Numbered from the stretch's first letter, positions 1 through 7,625 are shown. The stretch: 19,470 bases of DNA from Scytonema sp. UIC 10036 (GCF_009725235.1 NZ_WJFC01000246.1:1-19470); one strand, 5' to 3'. Notes: a model not told the origin generated them from the sequence alone. Numbers and translations are program-made.

Positions 1-43
1 ATATTTATTAATTAATAATTTATTCATAATTCAGGAATATTTA

Positions 44-78
44 ATTACGAATTACGAATTACGAATTACGAATTATTC
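44..78. repeat. Heptamer tandem repeat (ATTACGA)n
   Basis: Four exact tandem copies of ATTACGA lie at 44-71, followed by a degenerate fifth copy (ATTATTC, 72-78). Short tandemly repeated heptamers are a known feature of heterocystous cyanobacterial genomes. Here the array runs directly into the broken aldo/keto reductase fragment, so it sits at the breakpoint of that gene. Related sequence occurs at 1871-1904 and 4413-4445. Confidence 0.85.
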
Positions 79-255
79 GGCCACCCGGCAGTCCATCTGG
101 CACTCACCGCCCCAAAAACCAGACAGCAATTAGCTCAAAACCTATCTGTCCTCCATGCGTCTCCACTCTCCCCACAAGAAACAGCTCATTGGCAGGAATA
201 CGGGGATTTGATTTACGGGACTGGACAAGATGCATTTGATACCCAATGGGATTGA
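76..255 (+). pseudogene. Aldo/keto reductase, C-terminal fragment
   Basis: An open frame from 76 to the TGA at 253-255 encodes about 59 residues without a start codon. It resembles the C-terminal tail of cyanobacterial aldo/keto reductases: a segment HLALTAPKTRQQLAQNL (the end of the barrel, near the NADPH-binding helix), then a terminal helix and GDLIYGTGQDAF near the stop. The rest of the roughly 300-residue barrel, including the catalytic Tyr/Lys/Asp/His residues, is missing. The homologous part starts exactly at the heptamer repeat, so the gene was cut by recombination or by a repeat-associated deletion. The assignment rests on recognising the tail only and the fragment is not expected to be functional. 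Confidence 0.6.
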
Positions 256-286
256 GAGGTGCAACGGTTCCGCGAACAACAAGCTT

Positions 287-1750
287 TCATGCTTGTCTCT
301 CTGCTCTAATCTGTTTATCCGCTTGTGGTCTTAAACTCGTGACACCTGCTTGGCTTAACATCATTGCAGTAATATTGCCTGCGTCATCCTTTTCAAAAGA
401 AAGACTCGTATTTACAGCAAGAGCGAAGAACTCTAGCTCTGATGTGGGGAAGAACTGTAAAGGTGGTTGCTGCCCACATTGTAGGAACAAATTCCCATCC
501 CGACTCACGACATTGAACTGTAACCCTGATTTTGTTAAGTATAACCCTGAGTAAAGGTCAGCTCGCGGCAAGGTAACGATCGCTTTTTCTTTCTCAAACA
601 CATCAGGCCATTCATACTCAAGCGCGAGCGATCGCATAACTTCTGGCATCAGATCGACTTCATTTGAGTTAAGCATAACAATAGCACCTTTTCCAATATG
701 CGCGTAAACACGCATCAGTGATACAAATCCTTCATTTTTCCCACCATGAAAAAAGTAGAAACCATCGCCAATTCCACCACCCGCGAAGAATCCCAATCCC
801 ACAAATAATCCATTCCCCAATCCCACAAACGATTCAGAGGCTCCTTGTGTTTGCTCTGCTTGTTGAGGACGCAACATTTCTTCTATCGTCTCCCGACTCC
901 ATACAGTAGCAGACTTGTTATGCAAGACTCGCAAGAGTTCGACGACCACTAGGGCTAAATCTGATGCCGTTGTCCACAAACCAGCCGCTGCCATCTCAGG
1001 ATAAACGTGGTGCTTGCCTTCAAGTGGGATACCAGAGAACGGGTGAGCCGTTGCTGCCCTTGCTGACCAATCCTTCGGGAGCGGCTGTTGGTAGGTGCTA
1101 TTTGTCATGCCCAACGGGTCGAGCACCAATTCGCGCATAATTTCTGGAAAAGGCTGCTTGAGCAAATCAACCAAAACCTGTTGAGCAATTGTCGTGCCGC
1201 CACCAGAATAGCGGTAATGCAAACCAGGAATGATATTGACCTCTACTTTTTCGGTATTAGCTGGAGGTTCGCCATTGAGAACTTGAATCGTTGTTGGCAA
1301 TGGAGCCGAGGTTGGATAGCCAGGAAAGCCATGCACGCTCAAGCCTGCCGTATGGCTCAACAACTGGCGCAGCGTAATGCGAGGTTGCCAATCCCCGCTC
1401 GCAGGCACGCGCCATGAGGTAAGATAGGTGTTGACATCCTCATCAAGATTAAGACGTCCTTCTTGTACAAGACGCATAACCGCTAAAGCGAAAACAGGTT
1501 TGCCGATCGAAGCTGCTTGAAACAATGTGTCTGGTGTGACTTCACGGTTTGAGAGGGCCTCGCACACACCAAATCCACGTGCCCATTCAATTTCAAAATC
1601 ATTAATAACAGCAATACTGATACCTGGTGTATGGTAATGCGCCAATCGCTCGTACAGATTTTTCGGTGAACCAAACTTTCCTGACAGTGCTGTCGCTGGT
1701 AAAAGATTATTGATGACACCTTCAATGCGTTGCTCAACAGATTGCTGCAT
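287..1750 (-). CDS. Serine hydrolase, beta-lactamase/esterase family (PF00144-type)
   Basis: A 487-residue protein of the class C beta-lactamase / penicillin-binding-protein-like fold that includes EstB-type esterases and D-amino-acid peptidases. The catalytic SxxK motif is Ser81-Ile-Gly-Lys84, the second motif is Tyr181-Ser-Gly, and the third motif is the HGGKNEGF segment at about 335-342 (H-x-G form). A C-terminal extension from about 385 to 487 looks like the beta-rich domain often appended to these hydrolases. There is no clear signal peptide, so it is probably cytoplasmic. The start at 1750 has only a weak GGGG-type upstream signal. The gene stands alone, convergent with the aldo/keto reductase fragment and divergent from parB. 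The substrate (beta-lactam, ester or D-peptide) cannot be read from the sequence. Confidence 0.85.
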   Translation of the reverse strand: MQQSVEQRIEGVINNLLPATALSGKFGSPKNLYERLAHYHTPGISIAVINDFEIEWARGFGVCEALSNREVTPDTLFQAASIGKPVFALAVMRLVQEGRLNLDEDVNTYLTSWRVPASGDWQPRITLRQLLSHTAGLSVHGFPGYPTSAPLPTTIQVLNGEPPANTEKVEVNIIPGLHYRYSGGGTTIAQQVLVDLLKQPFPEIMRELVLDPLGMTNSTYQQPLPKDWSARAATAHPFSGIPLEGKHHVYPEMAAAGLWTTASDLALVVVELLRVLHNKSATVWSRETIEEMLRPQQAEQTQGASESFVGLGNGLFVGLGFFAGGGIGDGFYFFHGGKNEGFVSLMRVYAHIGKGAIVMLNSNEVDLMPEVMRSLALEYEWPDVFEKEKAIVTLPRADLYSGLYLTKSGLQFNVVSRDGNLFLQCGQQPPLQFFPTSELEFFALAVNTSLSFEKDDAGNITAMMLSQAGVTSLRPQADKQIRAERQA

Positions 1751-1870
1751 CAGTAACCCCGCTTTCTCATTCTGGGTCTATAGCGTGCTCCTCAATTCTA
1801 CTCAATTTACCTAGTTCGATTTATTTTAGGCAAAGTATAGTAGAAGTAGATATGTCAAATCGCTGCGCTC

Positions 1871-1904
1871 TAATTCGTAGTTGTACTTTTCATTACGAAT
1901 TATT
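1871..1904. repeat. Short dispersed palindromic repeat, copy 1
   Basis: The outer arms AATTCGTA (1872-1879) and TACGAATT (1894-1901) are perfect reverse complements and can form a hairpin around a core containing GTTGTACTTTTC. The reverse complement of this 34-bp block matches 4413-4445 with only a few differences, so it is a dispersed repeat, not a gene-specific hairpin. It ends about 30 bp before parB and may supply or block regulatory sequence there. Confidence 0.7.
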
Positions 1905-1933
1905 CGTCAAGTGCTGCCACACACTCGCCCGCA

Positions 1934-2830
1934 TTGGATAAGAAGGAAGATTCTTTAGCGGCGGCAAAGATGATACCCTTGGACAAGATTGTCATGCCAA
2001 GCAGTCAACCCCGGCGTTATTTTGACTCCAGAGCTATGCAATCGCTCTTTGAATCTATCAAGCGGGATGGCATCTTAACACCCCTCTTGGTAAGGTCTGT
2101 GGGCGAGCGGTATGAGTTGGTTGCAGGCGAGAGACGATATAGAGCAGCACAGGAGGTCGGTTTAACCGAAGTTCCCGCGACCATCCGGGAGATGTCTGAT
2201 TCTCAGGCAATACAGTATGCCTTGGTCGAAAACTTGCAAAGAGAAGACTTGAACCCGTTAGAAGAAACGGAAAGCATCTTGCAACTTTTGGCATTACGAT
2301 TGGGATGTGACGATTCCGAAGTGTCCCCTTTACTTTACAAAATGGAGAATGAAGCCAAGGGGAAAATTACCCGAAACGTTTCGGGTAACGACTCAGCGTC
2401 AACAGTAGAACAAGTCTGTACTGACTTGGGGCGCATGAACTGGCAATCGTTCGTCCGCACTCGACTTCCGCTCTTGAAATTGCCTCTTAATGTTTTAGAA
2501 GCCCTGCGTGCTGGACGTATTGAGTATACTAAAGCCCTGGCGATAGCTTCGCTACTGTGCGGAGCGCAGATCGCTAAGATTTCATCAGATTCTGACCGCA
2601 CGGAAATTTTGTCAGCGGCGATAGATTATTCTCTTTCATTAAATGAAATTCGACAGAAGGTCAAAGCTTTACAACCCCCTGCTGAAAGCGGAGAACTACA
2701 AAAGCTCTTGGAAAATACCTACAAAAAAGTCAAGAAATCCAAGGTTTGGGAAAATCCAGACAAACAGGAGAAGTTAAAATCTTTGTTATCCGAGTTGTCA
2801 GCGCTCCTTGCTGAGTCAGCACCCAAATAG
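1934..2830 (+). CDS. parB: ParB/RepB/Spo0J-type partition protein
   Basis: A 298-residue ParB-family protein. The N-terminal CTP-binding ParB/sulfiredoxin-like domain spans about residues 13-105: a proline/glutamine/arginine box (SSQPRRYF, 23-30), the GERRYRAA nucleotide-binding motif (65-72) and the ENLQREDLNPLEE motif (99-111). A helix-turn-helix region with an inserted low-complexity stretch (about 130-160) follows, and then a Lys-rich C-terminal region, as in cyanobacterial plasmid ParBs. ParB proteins bind parS centromeres and work with a ParA ATPase, which is not in this window. The start is uncertain: TTG at 1934 and ATG at 1970 are in frame, neither has a strong ribosome-binding site, and the frame is open back to 1874. 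An N-terminal truncation by the repeat at 1871-1904 is possible. Confidence 0.85.
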   Translation: MDKKEDSLAAAKMIPLDKIVMPSSQPRRYFDSRAMQSLFESIKRDGILTPLLVRSVGERYELVAGERRYRAAQEVGLTEVPATIREMSDSQAIQYALVENLQREDLNPLEETESILQLLALRLGCDDSEVSPLLYKMENEAKGKITRNVSGNDSASTVEQVCTDLGRMNWQSFVRTRLPLLKLPLNVLEALRAGRIEYTKALAIASLLCGAQIAKISSDSDRTEILSAAIDYSLSLNEIRQKVKALQPPAESGELQKLLENTYKKVKKSKVWENPDKQEKLKSLLSELSALLAESAPK

Positions 2831-2896
2831 CTTGAATCAATCCATTGTTATCCAGTCCATATGCAAGTTAAAATTACAATTCCTCACAAATTTTTG

Positions 2897-2914
2897 CTAG
2901 AACATATGCTCTAG
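2897..2914. other. 18-bp near-perfect palindrome downstream of parB
   Basis: The sequence CTAGAACATATGCTCTAG is an inverted repeat with a single mismatched pair. It lies 67 bp after the parB stop in otherwise featureless AT-rich DNA. Short palindromes next to partition genes can be ParB-binding sites, but only one copy is visible and it does not obviously match the classical parS consensus. The role is unknown. Confidence 0.35.
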
Positions 2915-3021
2915 ATAGCAATCAAATTATGACCTCCAAACGTAAGCAACCCACTGCTTGGTTTTAAAACTGCTACTTTTTGCTTTAAGTTACAGATGTG
3001 TCCAACTTCTTCTTCTAAAAC

Positions 3022-3639
3022 CTGGCCAGAATCTTCTTCAAGTCACAAATTCAACCAGTAGTCGAGTTTTTTGAAACCATATTTTCCCCCTCAACGGATT
3101 TAAATTCCTATGCAACAGCATTTGTTGAGAACTCAGTTTGGTATTGTTCTCTTAACTATCAAACTATAGAGACTTGGAGCCGTAGTCGTCGTGTTGTCGC
3201 TAAAGTTGAATATAGCTATGAAGAAGTTGATACTCGTTTTGTAGTAACATCACTAGCTACTAATAAAATTCCACCCGGACAACTTTATACTCAAAAATAT
3301 TGTCCGCGAGGCAACATGGAGAATTGTTTAAAAGAGCAAAAATTAGGATTACATAGTGATAGAACTAGTAGTCACACATTTGAAGGAAATCAATTGCGTC
3401 TGTGGTTCGCATCAATAGCATATATTTTGATGAATGCTCTGCGAAAACAATGTTTAGCCAAGACAGAATTCCAAAATGCAACTGTTGAAACTATCCGCAC
3501 AAAACTCTTGAAGCTAGGGGCGGTAATTAGTATCAATAAGCGACGAGTTTTAATCGCAATTAGTCATGCTTGCCCTTATCAAGAGATTTTTGCAATGGTT
3601 TACCAGCGTCTATCCCACTTACCTTGCCCTCATTGGTGA
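3022..3639 (+). pseudogene. IS1380-type transposase, C-terminal fragment (copy 1)
   Basis: The frame is open from 3019 to the TGA ending at 3639 and encodes about 200 residues from the C-terminal half of an IS1380-like DDE transposase. Recognisable parts are a WSRSRRVVAKVEY segment, a VVTSL segment, the RGNMENCLKEQKLG block and the DRTSSHTFEGNQLRLWFASI block with the helices after it. The catalytic N-terminal half is absent; full family members exceed 400 residues. Homology to the second copy at 7626-8219 begins and ends at nearly the same family positions, so both look like products of the same truncated ancestor or a common breakpoint. Not functional. Confidence 0.8.
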
Positions 3640-4080
3640 CAAGTTAAGGAAAAGGGGAGATTGTCAAGGGTAGTATTTGCTCGCGGTCAAAAAGGTGGGA
3701 AACTCAATCAAGACAAGTAATTGAGCAATTGAAGCCAGCCATGACCACCATTGGTAACAAGTTAAAAACAAGTAAATTTTGTCAATACGTCTAAATATAG
3801 AAATAAATTGGCTAAGGAATGATAACAAAAAAGAAGGAAAAAGGGTTAGAAGCAGCCAATAGATGCCTCTGATCCCTCATCCGATTATCATTACTAATTT
3901 ATTTAACTAGTGTACTTGACCCTACGAGCTTTGCGTGATGTACCTCACTTTTGTCGTTCAATGCGGTTGAGGAGCGTCTCGCATTGCCCTCGGTAACACT
4001 CGTTCTACTCACCTGTGCAAGTTGTACAGTAATTGTCAAATTTTCATGACTGGAATTGATAACACTTATCTGGAATAATA
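3640..4080. other. Gene-poor region with a 17-bp direct repeat
   Basis: No convincing gene is visible. A 17-bp block beginning CATTGGTGACAAG at 3631-3647 recurs with one change at 3749-3765, suggesting mobile-element debris beyond the transposase remnant. The stretch about 3905-4020 has higher GC than its surroundings and could be an inserted repeat. A TTGTACA motif at 4022-4028 foreshadows the operator-like repeats in front of the ribbon-helix-helix gene. Confidence 0.5.
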
Positions 4081-4082
4081 GG

Positions 4083-4211
4083 TTGTACATTTGTAGATTT
4101 GGATAAGTACTATTTCTATATCGTCACGTAAGGTGCATAAGTTGATTCTGATTGCACCTATGAGAATATAGGTTTGTACATTTGTCATTTTGCGTAAATA
4201 ATATTTATATT
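4083..4211. promoter_or_regulatory. Two 38-bp direct repeats and a palindrome upstream of the RHH gene
   Basis: The block 4083-4120 recurs at 4174-4211. Both begin with the identical 12-mer TTGTACATTTGT, and most of the remaining positions agree, with a register of 91 bp. A third partial motif TTGTACA is at 4022-4028. Between the two copies lie the inverted heptamers AGGTGCA (4131-4137) and TGCACCT (4153-4159). Ribbon-helix-helix proteins typically bind short direct or inverted repeats in front of their own genes, and ParG-like ones also use such arrays as centromeres. An operator or centromere role is inferred from position and repetition only. Confidence 0.5.
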
Positions 4212-4229
4212 CATTATCATGTAGCGCTT

Positions 4230-4400
4230 ATGCACATTAGTATTCCAAATGACATTAAGAAACAATTCCATGCAGCCTGTGTGTTACGGGGGCTGAAGAT
4301 GAGTCAAGTTGTAACAGAGTTAATCGAGCAATGGCTAAAAACTAACAATGTGCCTGCATCTAGTGGTGAATCTATGACAACAGACAAAGCCACTCAATAA
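4230..4400 (+). CDS. Small ribbon-helix-helix DNA-binding protein (ParG-like)
   Basis: From ATG 4230 this encodes 56 residues with a ribbon-helix-helix pattern: a beta strand MHISIPNDI, helix A KKQFHAACVLRG, a turn LKM, and helix B SQVVTELIEQWLK, followed by a polar tail. The pattern resembles ParG-type partition and plasmid-encoded RHH repressors, which act as dimers. An in-frame TTG at 4182 would add 16 residues, but it lies inside the upstream direct repeat and the added residues do not fit the fold, so ATG 4230 is preferred. No good ribosome-binding site is visible. The gene ends 81 bp before the CHAT protease gene on the same strand and could regulate itself and that gene through the repeats at 4083-4211. 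The ParG label is tentative, as no parF/parA gene is present. Confidence 0.65.
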   Translation: MHISIPNDIKKQFHAACVLRGLKMSQVVTELIEQWLKTNNVPASSGESMTTDKATQ

Positions 4401-4412
4401 TTCATAATTCGT

Positions 4413-4445
4413 AATTCGTAATTAAAAGTACAACTATGAATTATT
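4413..4445. repeat. Short dispersed palindromic repeat, copy 2
   Basis: This block is the reverse-oriented relative of 1871-1904, sharing the core AAAAGTACAACTA, and is preceded by a partial heptamer-type run (AATTCGT repeats at about 4407-4420). It fills most of the 81-bp gap between the RHH gene and the CHAT-GUN4 gene, so it either separates two transcription units or forms an intercistronic hairpin. Confidence 0.65.
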
Positions 4446-4481
4446 GGACTTTGGACAAAAAAATATAAGGGATTCATAAAT

Positions 4482-6908
4482 ATGAGTTTATCCGGTCAAC
4501 AACGTAGAGAACTACACGATGCATTGATTGATGCTTTTCCCAATACAGCATCCTTAGAGCAAATGTTGTCATTTGAATTAGATAAAAACCTTAGAGCCAT
4601 TGCAGGCGAAGGGAGTTTACAAGACATTGTCTTTAAATTAATACAAGCAGCAGATTCTCAGGGCTGGGTTGAAGGGCTCATTAAGGCTGCAAGGAATTTC
4701 AACTCTGGGAACCTACTATTACAAGCGATCGCTACTAAATTGTTAACAAATAATCTAACCAAAACACTGCAGAACAGCAATAAGGAAGATGCTATTACCG
4801 AATATCGCCTGAAGGTCGAAGAATTTCTTGCGGATGATGGCAAAATTTCTTTTGTAGAATCAGAAATATTAAAGGGTTTACAGTCAAAACTAAGATTAAC
4901 AGAAGAAGAAGCTCGTGCAGTTCGAGATGAAGTATTAGAACCTTTTGGAATCGATAAAGAAAATCTAGATAATTATAGACAAGTCTTTACTAACTTGGTA
5001 GACAAAGAAGGATATCCACTCTCGGAAATAAATAAAGCTGAATTAAAGAAATTACAAGAATTTCTACAACTTAAAGATGAGGATGTAGCTCTTCTGTTTG
5101 AGGAAGCCGAACAAAAAAAAGCTGAAAAATTTCGACAACGACAACTAAACGAAAAGTCAGGGATAGCTCCAACTGAAGAATTACATGACACTATTTCCTC
5201 GCCAATTTCCTGTGTTAGTAAACTCGGGCAGTTGACCGGAAGAGAGCTTCATCTTTCTAGTCTTCAGACAAATAGCTTAGCGTCAAATGAAAAAATGATT
5301 GAATTATATGGGGCAAAAGCTAAAATTTGTTGGCATAAGAGTTCGGGCGATTTAAACTACAAAGAACGCATAATAGATGCTAATAATTCTACAAAAAATA
5401 TAAAGTTGCTTAATTTTATTGTAGAAGCCAAATTCTCTAATCCCTATAATGGTGCCAAGCATTGCTGGAAATATGGTTTTTCATTCCGAGAAACTACTGA
5501 AGATCTAAGAGATCCCCAACGCCTAGTTTACACGTTACTTATTTCTTCAACAGACAAAATATTAATATTAGAGGGTCCAGAATATAGGGTAGAAGAACAG
5601 ATATCAAATCTTGATATTTTAGAAAATGGTTCCAATACTTTACATACAATCGTTTATGAAGATATAGCAATAGTATTTGTTAATAATATTTACATTCAAA
5701 CATTTGACATTTCTGGATTATTGGCATCTGGGAAAGTTTTTTTAGTTAGTACGGGGATCGGTGATCGATCGGCAAAATATGAAAATTTTCAAGTATGGAA
5801 ATTACTTGGAAGCGGAGAACTGCTGACAAATCCTGCAATAACAGCAACACCTGCTCCCTCACCCAAACCTCCGACACAACCAACTCTGCCACAAAAAATA
5901 TTAATCCTAGCAGCCAATCCTAAAGACACAACACCGCTACGTTTGGATGAGGAGGTGCGTGAAATTGATGCTGGGCTGCGACGAGCATTGCACCGCGATC
6001 GCTTTGTCTTAGAACAGAAGTGGGCAGTGCAACCTAGGGACATTCAACGAGCAATGCTTGACATAAGGCCTTCTATTGTTCATTTTTCTGGGCATGGAAT
6101 GGGGGATGGGGGTCTAGTTTTTGAAGATGAAACTGGGCAATCAAAACTCGTTGATGGAGAAGCCCTAGCTGGATTGTTTGAACTGTTTGCAGATGAAGTA
6201 GAGTGTGTTGTTCTTAACGGCTGTTATTCAGAAGTGCAAGCAAGTGCGATCGCTCAACATATTAATTATGTTATAGGCATGAAAAAGGCATTTGGAGACA
6301 AAGCGGCAATTGAATTTGCTGTGGGTTTTTATGATGCTTTAGGCTCTGGAAAGCCTGTTGAATTTGCTTATAAATTTGGTTGTGCTGCAATTCAGTTGGC
6401 AGGTGTTTCAGAGCAACTAACCCCGATTTTTAAGAAGAAGCGAAAGATTGATGAAATGCTTGTAGACCCTGATTACCATAACTTAAAGGAACTTTTGAAA
6501 GCAAAAAACTGGGGAGAGGCTGACAACGTAACATCTACAATTATGCGGACAAAATTTGGAAGATATAAAAATGACGCACTCTATAAAAGTGATATTAAAA
6601 CTTTTCCTTGCTCCCATCTAAATATTATAGAAGAACTATGGCTAAAATATAGTGAAAACCGCTTTGGCTTTAGCAAGCAAGAGCAAATTATGAACACCAT
6701 AGATGCAACAGCAACTGAACAACAAAGGAAAGAAGACTATCCCTGGAAAGAATTTTTAAACCAAGTTGGTTGGAATGGGAAAGTGATTTCGGAGCAGAAT
6801 GCCCCCGACGGACATTTTCCAGCAATAGGAACTTGGTGGAGAGCTTATCAACCAGGATGGCTGGAGGAGCTTTTTAGCCGTGTTCGTACTTGTCAAGCAG
6901 GGAAATAA
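4482..6908 (+). CDS. EAD1 - helical - beta-rich - CHAT protease - GUN4 fusion protein
   Basis: An 808-residue multidomain protein. Residues 1-90 match effector-associated domain 1 (EAD1), a homotypic adaptor of prokaryotic conflict systems (LSGQQRRELHDALIDAFP, then an IAGEG loop and an IFKLI-type helix). About 108-215 are two tandem ~50-residue helical units (EYRLKVEEFLADDGK and NYRQVFTNLVDKEG) also seen in other cyanobacterial signalling proteins. About 246-441 is a beta-rich, possibly concanavalin-like domain. A Pro/Thr linker spans 451-470. Residues 471-650 are a CHAT caspase-like domain with catalytic His538 in VHFSGHG and Cys581 in LNGCYS. Residues 664-804 are GUN4, with FPC (708-710), RFGFS (727-731) and NAPDGHFPA (773-781); known GUN4 proteins bind porphyrins. 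An AAGGG ribosome-binding site lies about 10 bp before the ATG. The inferred role is a cytoplasmic protease effector gated by adaptor contact and a tetrapyrrole or related ligand. Confidence 0.9.
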   Translation: MSLSGQQRRELHDALIDAFPNTASLEQMLSFELDKNLRAIAGEGSLQDIVFKLIQAADSQGWVEGLIKAARNFNSGNLLLQAIATKLLTNNLTKTLQNSNKEDAITEYRLKVEEFLADDGKISFVESEILKGLQSKLRLTEEEARAVRDEVLEPFGIDKENLDNYRQVFTNLVDKEGYPLSEINKAELKKLQEFLQLKDEDVALLFEEAEQKKAEKFRQRQLNEKSGIAPTEELHDTISSPISCVSKLGQLTGRELHLSSLQTNSLASNEKMIELYGAKAKICWHKSSGDLNYKERIIDANNSTKNIKLLNFIVEAKFSNPYNGAKHCWKYGFSFRETTEDLRDPQRLVYTLLISSTDKILILEGPEYRVEEQISNLDILENGSNTLHTIVYEDIAIVFVNNIYIQTFDISGLLASGKVFLVSTGIGDRSAKYENFQVWKLLGSGELLTNPAITATPAPSPKPPTQPTLPQKILILAANPKDTTPLRLDEEVREIDAGLRRALHRDRFVLEQKWAVQPRDIQRAMLDIRPSIVHFSGHGMGDGGLVFEDETGQSKLVDGEALAGLFELFADEVECVVLNGCYSEVQASAIAQHINYVIGMKKAFGDKAAIEFAVGFYDALGSGKPVEFAYKFGCAAIQLAGVSEQLTPIFKKKRKIDEMLVDPDYHNLKELLKAKNWGEADNVTSTIMRTKFGRYKNDALYKSDIKTFPCSHLNIIEELWLKYSENRFGFSKQEQIMNTIDATATEQQRKEDYPWKEFLNQVGWNGKVISEQNAPDGHFPAIGTWWRAYQPGWLEELFSRVRTCQAGK

Positions 6909-6946
6909 TTACGGTGCTTATTCTTATAAAAGAAAGCGAGAGACAT

Positions 6947-6983
6947 AGCGATAGCGAACGCTAACGGCTTAAGCCGTATCGCT
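6947..6983. repeat. Palindrome after the CHAT-GUN4 gene
   Basis: A perfect 14-bp palindrome ACGGCTTAAGCCGT (6964-6977) is nested between AGCGATA (6947-6953) and TATCGCT (6977-6983). It lies 38 bp after the stop codon of the CHAT-GUN4 gene. There is no T-run, so it is more likely a dispersed palindromic repeat than a classical intrinsic terminator, although it could still end or stabilise the transcript. Confidence 0.5.
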
Positions 6984-7080
6984 GCTGCGTTTCTACAATC
7001 TAAACTCAGTGACCTTCGCATGACATCACTTGCTACAGTTGCTCTCATTATAAAGCAATACGGGTCACTTTAACAAGCGG

Positions 7081-7356
7081 TTGACCGTTGCGATCGCTGC
7101 CATAAACTCTGATTACTCTGTGATAATTCCAATCCATGATTATTTACGATACTTGGAGAATAAAAATTACTCGCTAAATACCATAAAAGCCTATGCAAGA
7201 AACCTTAAGCTTTACTGGGAGTTTTTACAAGAAATAGGAATTGATTGGACTCAGATAACAATTCTGAATCTCTCAGAATTTATACATTGGTTAAAAACTG
7301 ACTTTTCACGGGAAGTCCTCAAACCGCGAAACAACATGACTTTTTCCATAGGCTAA
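7081..7356 (+). pseudogene. Tyrosine recombinase/integrase, N-terminal fragment
   Basis: The first about 73 residues match the SAM-like, core-binding N-terminal domain of phage/XerC-type tyrosine recombinases: a DYLRYLENKNYSLNTIKAYA segment, an aromatic-rich helix (LKLYWEFLQEI) and LNLSEFIHWL. The entire catalytic domain (R-H-R-Y residues) is missing. Homology stops at about 7298, where a 14-bp inverted repeat begins, and the last 18 codons are unrelated sequence. The frame begins with TTG at 7081 and no ATG is available upstream, so the 5' end may be damaged as well. It marks a former integrative element or plasmid resolution gene. Confidence 0.75.
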
Positions 7357-7452
7357 TTCTCAATAGCGCTAAGTTAATGAAAAAGACCAACGTAAAAATC
7401 AGGATTTGAGAAAAGCTCAAAATGGCGTTTTCCAGATGCCGTGAAAAGTCAG
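7298..7452. mobile_element. 155-bp segment bounded by 14-bp inverted repeats (MITE-like)
   Basis: CTGACTTTTCACGG at 7298-7311 and its exact reverse complement at 7439-7452 bound a 155-bp non-coding segment. The integrase homology ends at the left repeat and does not resume after the right one. Size and structure fit a miniature inverted-repeat element or the remains of an insertion-sequence end pair. No target duplication is evident and no full element with these ends is in the window. Confidence 0.4.
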
Positions 7453-7480
7453 ATTCCAGGGAAGATATAATGGCATGGTG

Positions 7481-7524
7481 AGCCAGTGCGGTCTTGGGGT
7501 CTCCCCAAGTAGAGCAACTGGCGA
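7481..7524 (+). repeat. Dispersed palindromic repeat (GCCAG...CTGGCG family), copy 1
   Basis: This repeat starts AGCCAGTGCGG, has a central perfect hairpin CTTGGGG-TCT-CCCCAAG (7493-7509) and ends GCAACTGGCG. The same layout, with GCCAG and CTGGCG outer ends around a G-run/C-run hairpin, is seen in the 45-bp insertion at 18801-18845 in the opposite orientation. It belongs to the type of very small, apparently mobile repeats known in cyanobacteria. Confidence 0.6.
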
Positions 7525-7625
7525 ACCCGTAAGGGTGTGAATCTCAAAGAGAAATTGATTATGTATTTGGACTCGCTCCAAATAGTCGGCTAATTCAGCT
7601 AACACAATCAATTCAGTATCGTGCA

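Noticed and set aside
246..554. 102-residue plus-strand open frame at the start
   Set aside because: It is antisense to the well-supported serine hydrolase gene and overlaps the end of the reductase fragment in another frame.
2897..2914. Classical parS centromere
   Set aside because: The palindrome does not resemble the parS consensus and only one copy is present, so it is listed only as an unexplained palindrome.
3899..4090. 63-residue minus-strand open frame
   Set aside because: It covers the operator-like repeats and repeat-like DNA, with no ribosome-binding site and no recognisable domain.
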